A DNA stretch of 64,000 bases from GCA-2683135 sp964507445 (lineage in GTDB: Bacteria; Planctomycetota; GCA-002687715): NCBI GenBank assembly GCA_964507445.1, contig CAZDQF010000005.1, positions 124,001 through 188,000 on the forward strand. The letters are read 5' to 3'. How positions within the stretch are numbered: the stretch's first letter is position 1; each line of letters opens with the position of its first letter. A program made the position numbers and the translations under genes. The notes below the pieces were generated by a model. It had not been told where the DNA came from. It saw nothing but the letters and a program-made list of their open reading frames with translations, and made no database searches. Below, one piece after another: positions 1-8,800 of this stretch.

Positions 1-283
1 GTGACTGAGGCACAAACACCCGCACCATGGCCCCTCCTACGAGGTGGTTCACCGCAGCCTTGGGCCCCACCAGGATGAGCGCCTGACGCATCGACGACAC
101 CCGGACACGGGTCGCCACGGCCACGGAGTGGGACAGGCGGATCACCTCGCTGGCCATGCCGGGGTCCACTTCGCAGATCTCCAGCACCCGGTCGTAGTAG
201 GAGGGCGTGTCCGGAGCCAGGCGGATCAGCTCGCTGATGCTCGCTGGCAGAGCGGGGACGCGGCTGAGCGGGATGTGGCCCAT
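1..283 (-). CDS. HDOD-domain protein, N-terminal part, cut by window edge
   Basis: The reading frame starts with ATG at 283 and stays open to the edge, giving 94 residues. The segment RVPALPASISELI is the usual opening of an HDOD domain, and the following helices (VDPGMASEVIRLSHSVAVA, then SMRQALILVGPKAAV) match the family pattern of the last-domain helix bundle related to HD phosphohydrolases but lacking their metal site. HDOD proteins act in bacterial signalling, often in response to stress or cyclic nucleotides; the partner domain, if any, lies outside the window. It starts 3 bases after the stop of the HEAT-repeat gene on the same strand, so the two are probably cotranscribed with this gene downstream. 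Confidence 0.75.
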   Translation of the reverse strand, partial: MGHIPLSRVPALPASISELIRLAPDTPSYYDRVLEICEVDPGMASEVIRLSHSVAVATRVRVSSMRQALILVGPKAAVNHLVGGAMVRVFVPQS

Positions 284-286
284 CGG

Positions 287-1417
287 CTACTTCTGCCGAC
301 CCTTCAGCCAGTCCCGCCACGCCTTCGCGTCGCCGCCGAAGGTCTCGCCGGTGATGCGTCGCAAGGCGCCGGCGTAGGCCGCTCGCTCCACGGAGACGCT
401 GACGACGCGGACGTCGAGGATCACCCCTTCGGTCACGATGTCGATGACGGGGTCTGCGATCACCGCCGCCTGAGCGACCTCAACATCAAAGTCCTTGACG
501 TAGGCCCGCTGCCGGGTCACCGCGATGTGGGAACGACCGCCTGAGGCGCCGCCGGAGCCCGCGAGGCGCATCGCGTCCACCAGCGGGAGGACCGCCTCCT
601 GCGAACCCAGCTCTCCGAGCGCCTCCGCCGCGGTCATCCGCAATCGCTGCTGCTTGTTGAACAGGTTCTTGGCGAACAGACGAACGAAGACCGGGTCCTT
701 GAGCACCTTGAGGCTGCGCACCGCCTCGCGACGGACCGCAGGCGCCGGGTCCAGCAGACACCTGCGATAGAGGGGGTTGATGCGCTCCGGGTGGCGACGG
801 TGACGAGCCAGCTCTCGAGCGGAGAGCCAGCGCACGCTGGCCTCCTTGTGCTTCAAGCCCTTCAACGCCGATCTCAGGGTGTCCTCTGCCGAAACCTCCC
901 GCAGTTTGTGGGCGCAGATCATGGCCGTGGTCAGGTCCCTGGCGGCGTGGCGGGAGAACAGGTTCCGGATGTGCCGACGCCGATCCCGGGGCTTGGGTCC
1001 GACCTCGTCGGCATCCAGCAGCCACTCCTCCGCGATCCTGGCCACGAGTTCTTGAGCGGGACGACAGTCCGGGTCCCGGCGGAACACGGCCTCCAACTGT
1101 TCCTTCGCTCCCGTGTAGAAGCCCTGATCCAGACACCATCTGGCCAGGGCCGCCCGACCACGATTGTCGTCGGGGTTCGCCCGCTTGGTTTGAGCCTCGT
1201 ACGACTCCCGGATCCCATCCACCTGAGCGGAGGGGACCACCCCGACGACGGTCTCCTTGTCCACGAATCGGAGCCCGAAGACGGAGAGGAGCGCGGCTCT
1301 GGAACCGGAGCGCAGACGGGCCTCCACGCGAGAACCATCCTGCAACCGGATCAGCTGCTGTGCCGGCAGTGCACTGGCCATCATGAGGATGGCGATCAAC
1401 GGGGTGCGGCTTTTCAT
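287..1417 (-). CDS. secreted HEAT-repeat protein
   Basis: A 376-residue protein with a signal peptide (residues 1 to about 19, ending ALPAQ). After a small beta-rich stretch there is one TPR-like helical pair (about residues 70-110), then HEAT-type repeats from about 175 to 280 with the typical alternation of VRWLSARELARH, VRREAVRSLKVL and RMTAAEALGELG. The C-terminal GGDAKAWRDWLK is the ending often seen in planctomycete HEAT proteins. It probably acts as a periplasmic or envelope protein-binding scaffold; no catalytic residues are recognisable. A GGAGGAG sequence just before the ATG supports the start. It lies 3 bases upstream of the HDOD gene, in the same operon. Confidence 0.75.
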   Translation of the reverse strand: MKSRTPLIAILMMASALPAQQLIRLQDGSRVEARLRSGSRAALLSVFGLRFVDKETVVGVVPSAQVDGIRESYEAQTKRANPDDNRGRAALARWCLDQGFYTGAKEQLEAVFRRDPDCRPAQELVARIAEEWLLDADEVGPKPRDRRRHIRNLFSRHAARDLTTAMICAHKLREVSAEDTLRSALKGLKHKEASVRWLSARELARHRRHPERINPLYRRCLLDPAPAVRREAVRSLKVLKDPVFVRLFAKNLFNKQQRLRMTAAEALGELGSQEAVLPLVDAMRLAGSGGASGGRSHIAVTRQRAYVKDFDVEVAQAAVIADPVIDIVTEGVILDVRVVSVSVERAAYAGALRRITGETFGGDAKAWRDWLKGRQK

Positions 1418-1585
1418 CGGTCTCCTCCGGAGCCGGCATCATGGGTCCCGGCAGGACGACGGATCGCGAGTATCCGACGTCCAGACAATCTACCATCGCC
1501 GCTCCACGAGATGGCACCCGCCTGGACCGAAGACGACCGGGATCCCGCGAGGTAGGGGGCATTCCCGTGGAGAGCGACGCAGCCG

Positions 1586-1591
1586 TATCAT
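1586..1591 (+). promoter_or_regulatory. TATCAT -10 element, probable leaderless promoter of trmJ
   Basis: The hexamer TATCAT is followed by six bases and then the ATG of trmJ. With the usual 7-base distance from the -10 to the transcription start, the transcript would begin on the start codon. No Shine-Dalgarno sequence precedes this ATG. The same TANNNT-N6/7-start arrangement recurs at 38328, 51849 and 60999. No clear -35 element is visible. Confidence 0.5.
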
Positions 1592-1597
1592 GCTCCC

Positions 1598-2323
1598 ATG
1601 GAAAGCGGAGGACTGGCGAACATCGACATCGTCCTGGTCGAGCCCCGTGGGCCGCGTAACGTCGGCTCCGTCGCTCGGGCCATGAAGAACTTCGGGCTCT
1701 CCAAGCTGGTGGTCGTCAACGGCGTCTCCGTGGAGGACCCTGAGGCCATGGCCATGGCCGTCAAGGCGGGCGACCTGCTGCGTGGAGCTCGCACTCCACC
1801 AGATCTGCCGTCCGCCATCGCGGACGCCACCTTCGTCGTCGCCACCACCGCCAAGCAACGCTACCGGCTCCCCACCCTCCGCCCCAAGGAAGCCGCGGAG
1901 GCCATCGTCCAACATGCCCACAACGGACGCGTCGCCCTCCTGTTCGGTCGCGAGGACCACGGCCTGGACGACGCCGAGCTGCGGCAGGCCCACCAGACCG
2001 TGGCCATCGAGACGGCGCCCGGATGTCGCGCCCTCAACCTGAGCCAGGCGGTGCTCGTCCTCGCCTATGAGATCTGGCTCGCCGCCGGGGAGCACGGGGT
2101 GGTGGCGGACAGCAGCGCGGGACGCCTGGTGACGGTCGAGATCCGAGAGCGGCTGGAGCGTGAGCTGCTCACGGCGCTCACGGAGCTGGGGATCATGCAC
2201 GACGGCAACCGCGAGGCGTGTGAGCAGTCGATTCACCGACTGCTCACCCTGGGCCCCATGCAGACCCGGGACGCCCGGGTGCTCTTCGCCATGGCCCGAC
2301 GAGTGCATCAGGCGCGGCCGTGA
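1598..2323 (+). CDS. trmJ: TrmJ-like tRNA 2'-O-methyltransferase (SPOUT/TrmH family)
   Basis: A 241-residue SPOUT-class RNA methyltransferase. Motif 1 is at residues 11-27 (IVLVEPRGPRNVGSVAR, with the conserved Asn21 and Arg27), motif 2 at 114-123 (LLFGREDHGL) and motif 3 at 143-155 (CRALNLSQAVLVL), which together form the trefoil knot that binds S-adenosylmethionine. Family members with this GREDHGL and NLSQA combination are TrmJ, which 2'-O-methylates nucleotide 32 of tRNAs. The ATG at 1598 begins just before motif 1 and is preceded by a -10-like hexamer rather than a ribosome binding site. The HEAT-repeat gene follows after one base, suggesting cotranscription. Confidence 0.88.
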   Translation: MESGGLANIDIVLVEPRGPRNVGSVARAMKNFGLSKLVVVNGVSVEDPEAMAMAVKAGDLLRGARTPPDLPSAIADATFVVATTAKQRYRLPTLRPKEAAEAIVQHAHNGRVALLFGREDHGLDDAELRQAHQTVAIETAPGCRALNLSQAVLVLAYEIWLAAGEHGVVADSSAGRLVTVEIRERLERELLTALTELGIMHDGNREACEQSIHRLLTLGPMQTRDARVLFAMARRVHQARP

Positions 2324-2324
2324 A

Positions 2325-3389
2325 ATGGACCGGGACGACGTGGCCACCGACGCGATCCTCCGGCTCCTGAGCCAGGGAGGCCCGGAGGTTCAATGCGCCG
2401 CCAGCATCGTGCTGGGCGCGCTCCAGCCCGCTGACCCGCGCGTCGTACCCGCCCTCGCCTGCGCCCTTCACGACGCGGAGAACCCGGTCAAGCCGTATCT
2501 ACTGGAGACCCTGGTGAGCCTCTCAGGTCCCGACGTCTACCGACACGTGGAACCGATCCTGAGAGTTGAAGGCCCGCTCCGAGGCCAGGCCGCGGACGCC
2601 CTGACACGACACGGAGCCCGCTTCCTCGACGACCTCAAAGCGTCCTGCTCTCGCGCGGCCGCGGGCGAGCGAGACACCTATATCCGGATCATCGCCCGCA
2701 TTCCCGACCTAGGCGCCATCGACTGGGCCCTGGAGTCGCTCCCTGGTCTGGCAATGGAAGACGCCCGGACCCTGGTGCGCTCGATACGGTTTGCTCTCCC
2801 CGGCATGCCTGCGACGCTCAAGCGCCGTCTCGCGACCGGGCTGGTCAGCTTCCTTCGTGCGACGCCCCCGGGAGCCGCCCAGGTGGCTGAGACCGCCGTC
2901 ATGAAGCTCCTGGCGGTCTGCGGCGACGGACGCGCGGTGACCCCTCTCCTCCAGCGGGTTGACCAGACCGAGGACCCGGAGCTCGGGCGTCACGTCCTCC
3001 ACGCGCTGGCGTCCACTCCCATCCCGCGTAACAGGCATGGGACCATCCTCCGCAAACTGATGCCGAGACTCGAGGAAGGAGAGGCACCTCACCTCGCAGA
3101 GCACGGCATGCGGGTGATCACCTCCCTGCGGCCGTTCCCCCTGGACGCCCCGTCCGTCATGTCCCTGACGCGATCCCCGAATCCCAGGATCGCTCACATG
3201 GCCGTGCGGTCCTTGCGGCACTTCTCCGGATCGGACGTGGTGGATCGACTGTTGGCCTGCTCGAGAGCTCGCCACCGGAGCTCCAGGCCGCCGCAGCAGC
3301 GACCCTGGGAGAGGTGCGCGACGCCACCGACGCCCTGCTACAGGCCTACCAGGAGCCGCGCCATGAACCCCGGCGAGACACCCTGCTGA
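2325..3389 (+). CDS. HEAT-repeat protein, N-terminal part, frame lost near 3255
   Basis: Starts with ATG at 2325, one base after the trmJ stop. It encodes a HEAT-like alpha-solenoid without signal peptide: VQCAASIVLGALQ, ARTLVRSIRFAL, VAETAVMKLLAVCGD and RIAHMAVRSLRHFS are repeat helices. About residue 311 (near 3255) the protein turns into a low-complexity Arg/Pro/Ser tail that looks like out-of-frame translation, while the neighbouring frame from about 3262 continues with normal HEAT-like sequence (ELQAAAAATLGEV). The true product is therefore probably a single protein ending at 3895, split here by a one-base indel. Whether the indel is biological or an assembly error cannot be told from the sequence. 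Only the part up to about 3255 should be trusted. Confidence 0.6.
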   Translation: MDRDDVATDAILRLLSQGGPEVQCAASIVLGALQPADPRVVPALACALHDAENPVKPYLLETLVSLSGPDVYRHVEPILRVEGPLRGQAADALTRHGARFLDDLKASCSRAAAGERDTYIRIIARIPDLGAIDWALESLPGLAMEDARTLVRSIRFALPGMPATLKRRLATGLVSFLRATPPGAAQVAETAVMKLLAVCGDGRAVTPLLQRVDQTEDPELGRHVLHALASTPIPRNRHGTILRKLMPRLEEGEAPHLAEHGMRVITSLRPFPLDAPSVMSLTRSPNPRIAHMAVRSLRHFSGSDVVDRLLACSRARHRSSRPPQQRPWERCATPPTPCYRPTRSRAMNPGETPC

Positions 3390-3895
3390 CGATCATCAGG
3401 GCGCGTCCGTCGAACCTGGACACCGCTCCGTTCTCGCGGCTGATGAAGCGATGGCTCGACCCAGACCATCCGCCCGACACCCTCCCGGACCGGGTCGTCG
3501 CCCTCGCCGCCGCGGACCAGCAAGGGCTGAATCGCGCGGTGGAGGCTCGGGTCCGACGAGCTCCAGGGGCCGCGGGGATCGAGATCCTGGAGCCGCTCGT
3601 CCGGAACCGACTGGCGACACCCAATGGGCGGTACCTGCTGGCGCTCTGTCACCTCCTGGAGGCCGGCCTGGCGCTCCGGAAGGGCGACGATCACCACGAC
3701 CGCGCCATGCAGTTGTTGTCACCGTTGGCCAGGATGGCGGAGGTCCGCCTGGGGAAACGACTGTCAGCGGAGCGACGGCTGCCGGACCCGTGTCTCCGCG
3801 CGATCGTCGATCACATGGCCGCCCGGTCAGCAGACGAACAGGCCGTGGCCGCCGCCATCAGCGGTCGGCTCGGCCGAGTTCAGCGGACGCGTTAG
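3314..3895 (+). CDS. HEAT-repeat protein, C-terminal part (probably same gene as 2325-3255)
   Basis: A 193-residue frame that can open at a GTG at 3314 but whose coding character extends upstream to about 3262 with no start codon or ribosome binding site. It continues the alpha-helical repeats (VRDATDALLQAYQ, RDTLLTIIRARPS, RYLLALCHLLEAGLAL) and reads as the C-terminal third of the HEAT-repeat gene. The stop codon TAG at 3893-3895 overlaps the stop codon of the converging beta-barrel gene by two bases. If this is an independent gene it would be translated by reinitiation, but a frameshift in one gene is simpler. Confidence 0.5.
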   Translation: MRDATDALLQAYQEPRHEPRRDTLLTIIRARPSNLDTAPFSRLMKRWLDPDHPPDTLPDRVVALAAADQQGLNRAVEARVRRAPGAAGIEILEPLVRNRLATPNGRYLLALCHLLEAGLALRKGDDHHDRAMQLLSPLARMAEVRLGKRLSAERRLPDPCLRAIVDHMAARSADEQAVAAAISGRLGRVQRTR

Positions 3896-5688
3896 AAGGC
3901 GATGAGAGCCTGCAGGTAGAAGGCAAAGGCGAGGTCGTCCCCCGCTTCCCCGTCCACGCCTGAGGGGCTGAAGAAGTAGTAATCCACCATGTCGTCGGCG
4001 GTCTTCCCCGGGAAGAACACGGAGAAGTTGCTCGAGAAGCGGATCCACTCGTTGTAGTCGTACACCGCGAACAGGTCGAGCTCGTACCCGAACACGCCCG
4101 TGCCCCAGCCCTCGTCGTCCGCCGTGATGGCCATCACGCCGGCCAGCCCGATCTCCAGATTCTCCTGTGGGGCCACGGTGACCGCCGCCTTGATGGCGTG
4201 AATGTTGGTCAGCGGGATCAGGTCCATGTTGCCGTAGCGCCCACCACCGGCGAAGTACGGCTGGTCGTAGTCTCCGCGCTCGATGGCCGGACGATCAAAG
4301 TGACGGTTGATGAACAGGGGCTGGAACCCGATGCGGCTGTTGGGGAAACCGTTCCCGGTGTTGTCGTTCTCCTCACCACCTTCTGCGTAGTAGTAGGAGA
4401 GAGACACGATGGGCTGCCACCCCTCTTCGTTGTCTGGATCGACCCACCAGTTGACGAGCAACTCCGTGGCCCAGCCGCGGATATCCTGCTCGTCCAGGCC
4501 GCCGGAGGCGAGCGGGTCCACACCGTTGTTGCCAGTCTGGAAGGCGGCCTCCGCGTTGAATTGCAACAGGCCACCCAGGGCGTCGATCTGGCTCCAGAAA
4601 ACACGCGCGCCGAGGGTCCAGAAGTGCCCCAGAATGGCCGGGGTCAGGGCCCCGTCGAAGGCGGAGGCCGTGGTGCGGGTCACGAACGAATCCGTGAAGT
4701 TGGAACGGCCGTCGAAGAACAGGGCGTAGGCATCGACGGTGGTGCTGTTGGTGCCGTCCGGGCTCCAGCTGGAGTACAGACCGGCGAGCCAGTCCTCATC
4801 GAAGTCATCCCCCGGGACGGTGACCGCCAGCTCCGAGTCCGACTGGGCCTCCTTGAAATAGAAGCCGGAGAGGCTGAAGGACGACTGCGACCACGTCACG
4901 AGCAACCCGTCGTGAACGGTGCCGTCATAGAAGCTGTTGTTGCCGAAGATGAACTCGCTGCTGTTACCCTCGGCCTGGGGCATGATGACCTCCTGGCGGC
5001 CGACCCGCATGTACAGCTCCGGCGCAAGGATGCGGTCAAACGCCATGTACCCCTGGTAGATCCCCACCTGCTCGAAGGGCTCCTTGAAGATGGTGAACTC
5101 CGTGGGCAGCGGCACGCCCCCGGGGCCGGCGAACGAGAAGTAGGTGTTGTTGGAGAACGTGCCCACGGCCTGGAACTCGGTCAGCGCCGTGACCTTGAGG
5201 TCTGTCTCGTTGGAGGGGTTCAGCATGACGGCGCCGAAGCCGAGGCGGAACCTGCCATTGAACCGGGTCCCTTCGTCGTCCAGGCCACTGTTCGAAGCGT
5301 TGAGATCCACGTTGTGGGCCCGATATTCGAACCGGGACCGGAACAGGCCGGAGAAGATGAGGCCGCCCTCAAGGGCCCGGAACACGGACGGAGTGATGTC
5401 GGCGTCGCCCCGACCGCCCCGCGGACGCATGTAGAACTTGCTCTTGTCGGCGACGATCTCTTCCACTTGATCGGAGAGCTGGCTCCGGATGCTCTCCGCC
5501 AGGTCCTCGTCGACTCGACGCTCCAGCTTCCCGATCTGCGCCTCGAAGTCCTTGCGTTGTTGCGCAAGGAGTCGCTTGAGCTCCGCCACCTCAGCCTTGA
5601 GGCGCTCGACCTCGGGCTGCGCCACAACCAACGATGGGGTCAGAGTCACCGCCAGCGAGGCGAGGAGTAAAGCAGCCCAGATTCTCAT
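3892..5688 (-). CDS. secreted coiled-coil/beta-barrel protein, porin-like (alginate-export-like)
   Basis: Start is the ATG at 5688, preceded by GAGAGGG at good spacing; the frame is open further upstream but that part lacks coding character. The 598-residue product has a signal peptide (residues 1 to about 24, ending LVVAQ), a periplasmic coiled coil (about 28-75, VERLKAEVAELKRLL), then alternating polar/aromatic beta strands to the end, finishing ...LQALIAF with a terminal phenylalanine as in outer-membrane barrels. Length and strand pattern (FRSRFEYRAHN, LYMRVGRQEVIMPQ, NWWVDPDN) resemble alginate-export-family (AlgE-like) porins found in planctomycetes. Role: probable outer-membrane channel; substrate unknown. 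It is transcribed divergently from the dual-kinase gene. Confidence 0.65.
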   Translation of the reverse strand: MRIWAALLLASLAVTLTPSLVVAQPEVERLKAEVAELKRLLAQQRKDFEAQIGKLERRVDEDLAESIRSQLSDQVEEIVADKSKFYMRPRGGRGDADITPSVFRALEGGLIFSGLFRSRFEYRAHNVDLNASNSGLDDEGTRFNGRFRLGFGAVMLNPSNETDLKVTALTEFQAVGTFSNNTYFSFAGPGGVPLPTEFTIFKEPFEQVGIYQGYMAFDRILAPELYMRVGRQEVIMPQAEGNSSEFIFGNNSFYDGTVHDGLLVTWSQSSFSLSGFYFKEAQSDSELAVTVPGDDFDEDWLAGLYSSWSPDGTNSTTVDAYALFFDGRSNFTDSFVTRTTASAFDGALTPAILGHFWTLGARVFWSQIDALGGLLQFNAEAAFQTGNNGVDPLASGGLDEQDIRGWATELLVNWWVDPDNEEGWQPIVSLSYYYAEGGEENDNTGNGFPNSRIGFQPLFINRHFDRPAIERGDYDQPYFAGGGRYGNMDLIPLTNIHAIKAAVTVAPQENLEIGLAGVMAITADDEGWGTGVFGYELDLFAVYDYNEWIRFSSNFSVFFPGKTADDMVDYYFFSPSGVDGEAGDDLAFAFYLQALIAF

Positions 5689-5881
5689 CGGATCCCTCTC
5701 CATCATGGCCGCGGTCAGCTTGCCCAGGGAGCCCGGAACTGTCAAGGACCACAACTCGCAAGTCCTGACAGGCGTGCGATTTGTTTGCCGTATGGGGCGC
5801 TGATAGGATGGCCGATGACTCGCGGCGCACGAGTGGCACGAGTGCCGCGCCGGCTCACAGCACCCTGGAGCGGCCTCCGGC

Positions 5882-8800
5882 ATGGGCGATGACCTCAAGG
5901 GAACGGTCTTCAACGACCGCTACAGGATCCTCGAACGCATCGGAGCCGGCGGCATGGCCGTCGTCTACCGCGCGCGGGACGAGCAGACCTCCACCTTCGT
6001 CGCGGTGAAGATCCTCTCCCGGGACTTCCTCGACAAGAACCCCAACGAAGCAGAGCGCAACCTGCGTCGCTTCAAGCGGGAAGCGGAGATCCTCCGGCTC
6101 CTTGACGGCAGCCCTCACGTCGTCCGCTTCGTTGAGCACGCCTGCTCCGAGGGTGGTGATTGGTTCATTGCCATGGAGCTGCTCGAGGGCGACCAGCTCA
6201 GTCACTACATCCGTCGCGGCCGCGACGCCATGCCCATCAACACCCTGCTCCATTACGGCACCCACCTGGTTGAAGGGCTGAAGGAGATCCACGCCAAGAA
6301 CATCGTTCACCGCGACCTGGCCCCGGACAACGTGATCCTGGTGAAGGACGAGAACGGCATCCGGATACCCAAGTTCCTCGACTTCGGCATCGGCAAGTCA
6401 CTGGGAGACGAGCTGGACCAGGTAACCCAGATGCTGACCATCATGGGGAAGCCTCAGTACTTCTCCCCTGAGCAGGCCCGCGGCCAGGAGCTCGCCGCGA
6501 GCAGCGACGTCTACTCCCTGGGCGTGGTGCTCTACCAGATGATCACGGGGTTCGTGCCGCTCGAGATCCGGGGGATCCCCGACTTCAAGAAGATCCAGAA
6601 GGACGCCCCACGACCCATGGAGGACCACCGGGAGGGTCTCCGGGTCCCCCCGGAGCTGAGGACCGTGGTCATGCGCTGCCTCGCCAAGTCGGCTGAGGAT
6701 CGCCCCATCCTGGACGAGATCCTGGGCGTGCTCGAAGCGGTCAAGACTCGAGCCGCCGCCGGAGAGGAGTTCGGGCGGGTATCCCTGGGCGACTCCACGG
6801 CGGACTACACGGAAGAGGTGCAGGTCCGCACCGAGCTGGAGCTGGCCGAGGGAGACACGATCAACCGTTACGTCATCAAGGAGCTGGTCGGACGGGGCGG
6901 CATGGGCGCCGTTTACGAAGCATGGGACCCGGAGCTTCGTCGCAAGGTGGCCCTGAAGGTGGCGACCCAGATCGAGGAAGAGGAGGCCAAACGCCGGGTC
7001 CTCAACGAGGCCCGGGCCTCGGCGGCGCTGCGCTGCGAGAACATCGTCACCATCTACGACGCGGGGACGGACGGCGGCACCCCCTACATCTCCATGGAGT
7101 TCGTGGAGGGACAGACCCTCGCCGAGGTCATCGAGTCCGAGGGCCCCCTCTCCGGGATCCGGTTCTGGGAGCTGGCCAGCGGCCTGTGCGAAGGCCTCGC
7201 CCTCGCGCACGATCGCGAGGAACCGGTCATCCACCGGGACCTGAAGCCCGCCAACGTCCTGGTGCATCGGCACGTGGCCAAGATCACGGACTTCGGCATC
7301 GCCAAGGTCTCGGGGTCCTCCTCGGCCCAGAGCGGCGACACCGGGGGGCACGAGGTGGTGGCGGGCACCGCCGCCACCATGAGCCCGGAGCAGATCAACG
7401 AACAGGCCCTGGATCACCGTTCGGATCTCTACAGCCTGGGGTGTGTCCTCTACATGATGGCCACGGGTCGCGGCCCGTTCCAGGGCAACCAGATCGCCAT
7501 CGTCTACCAGCACTGCAACGCGGAACCGGCCCCTCCATCCAAGAACGTCCCCACGGTCCCCTCAGAGCTCGACCGGATCATCCTCAAGCTGCTGGAGAAG
7601 GCGCCGGATGATCGATACGCCACGGCCGCGGACGTCCTCCAAGACCTGCGACAGCTCTTCGCTCCAGCAGAGGTCCAGCAGCGACCGTGGCACCGGTCCC
7701 CCGTGGCTCTGGCCGCCTGCGGCGCCCTGGTCCTGGCGGTGATCGCCCTCGTCGTCTCCATGAACAACCCGCCCGCCGCACCCCCGGAGGAGACCTTCGG
7801 CGTGGAGATGGTCGAGGCGCAGGACTTCCTCTCCGACAAGACCTACTACGTCCGGCAGCGGGCCTGCAAGCTACGGATCGCCGGCCCGGCAGGGACGGGA
7901 TTCCAGGCCAGGGTCCAACCGGAAGGGAGCACGGAGGAGACGGTCTCTGATCTGGTGATCCAGCCGGAACAGGAGGCCTACACGTTAGAGCTCCCCAGCA
8001 CCGAAGTCGCGCGATCATGTGCGTACGACGTGAAGCTCCAGCCTCAGGACGAAGAGAGCGACCCGATCTCCTTCCGGGTGGTCTACGACCCGACGCCGCC
8101 CGAGATCCGGGTCATCACGCACCCCAGCCACGACGAGCCGCTGAAGGGGAACGTACGCGCCCTGTGGGATGCGGCGGTCGTCTTCGTGGTGACGGACGAG
8201 GACAGCGGCTTCGCCAGCCTCGAGGCCAACTCCGAGGGCCGCATAACCAGCTGGAGGAGCGACACCGACGAGCCCGTCGACAGCATCCGGATCACCCAGG
8301 ATTCCGACGATCCGAATCGCATCAGCCTCGCCCTCGAAGACCTCACCGGCGCGAAGTGGGTCAAGCCGGTGGAGATCGTCCGCGTCACACCGCAGATCAG
8401 CAGCCCGAAGAACGAGGTCCGCACCCGTAACGAGAGCTGCCAGGTGGACCTCCAGCTGAGCTGCCCGCCGTTCGATCTGGATCAGCACCCCCTGGAGGAC
8501 GGAGCGATCCAGGCCATCCTCGGCGACGGAGAGCACCCCGTCGTGCACCGGGACGGTCGGTACGGCGTCACCCTCCCCCTGCCACCGCTTGGAGACGGCG
8601 ACCTGACGAGGCACACGGTGCGGTTCACCTTCAGGGGACGGCCCATGAAGGACACCATCACCGTCGCCCATGATTCTGTGCCCCCCAGCATCGACGTGAC
8701 CTGCCACCGCAACGGCAAGGACCCGGTAGCCGTCGCGAGCGACACAGACGTCAAGCACCCCAAGCGCTCCAGCGAGGCCATGGACAAGCTGTTCCGGTTG

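Noticed and set aside
4198..5670. A 490-codon open frame on the plus strand opposite the beta-barrel gene
   Set aside because: Its product is low in hydrophobic patterning and shows no family signature, while the minus strand has a signal peptide, coiled coil and barrel strands.
5740..5745. TTGACA on the minus strand before the beta-barrel gene as a -35 element
   Set aside because: The hexamer at the proper -10 distance is CAAGCT, which does not resemble a -10; the match is insufficient for a promoter call.
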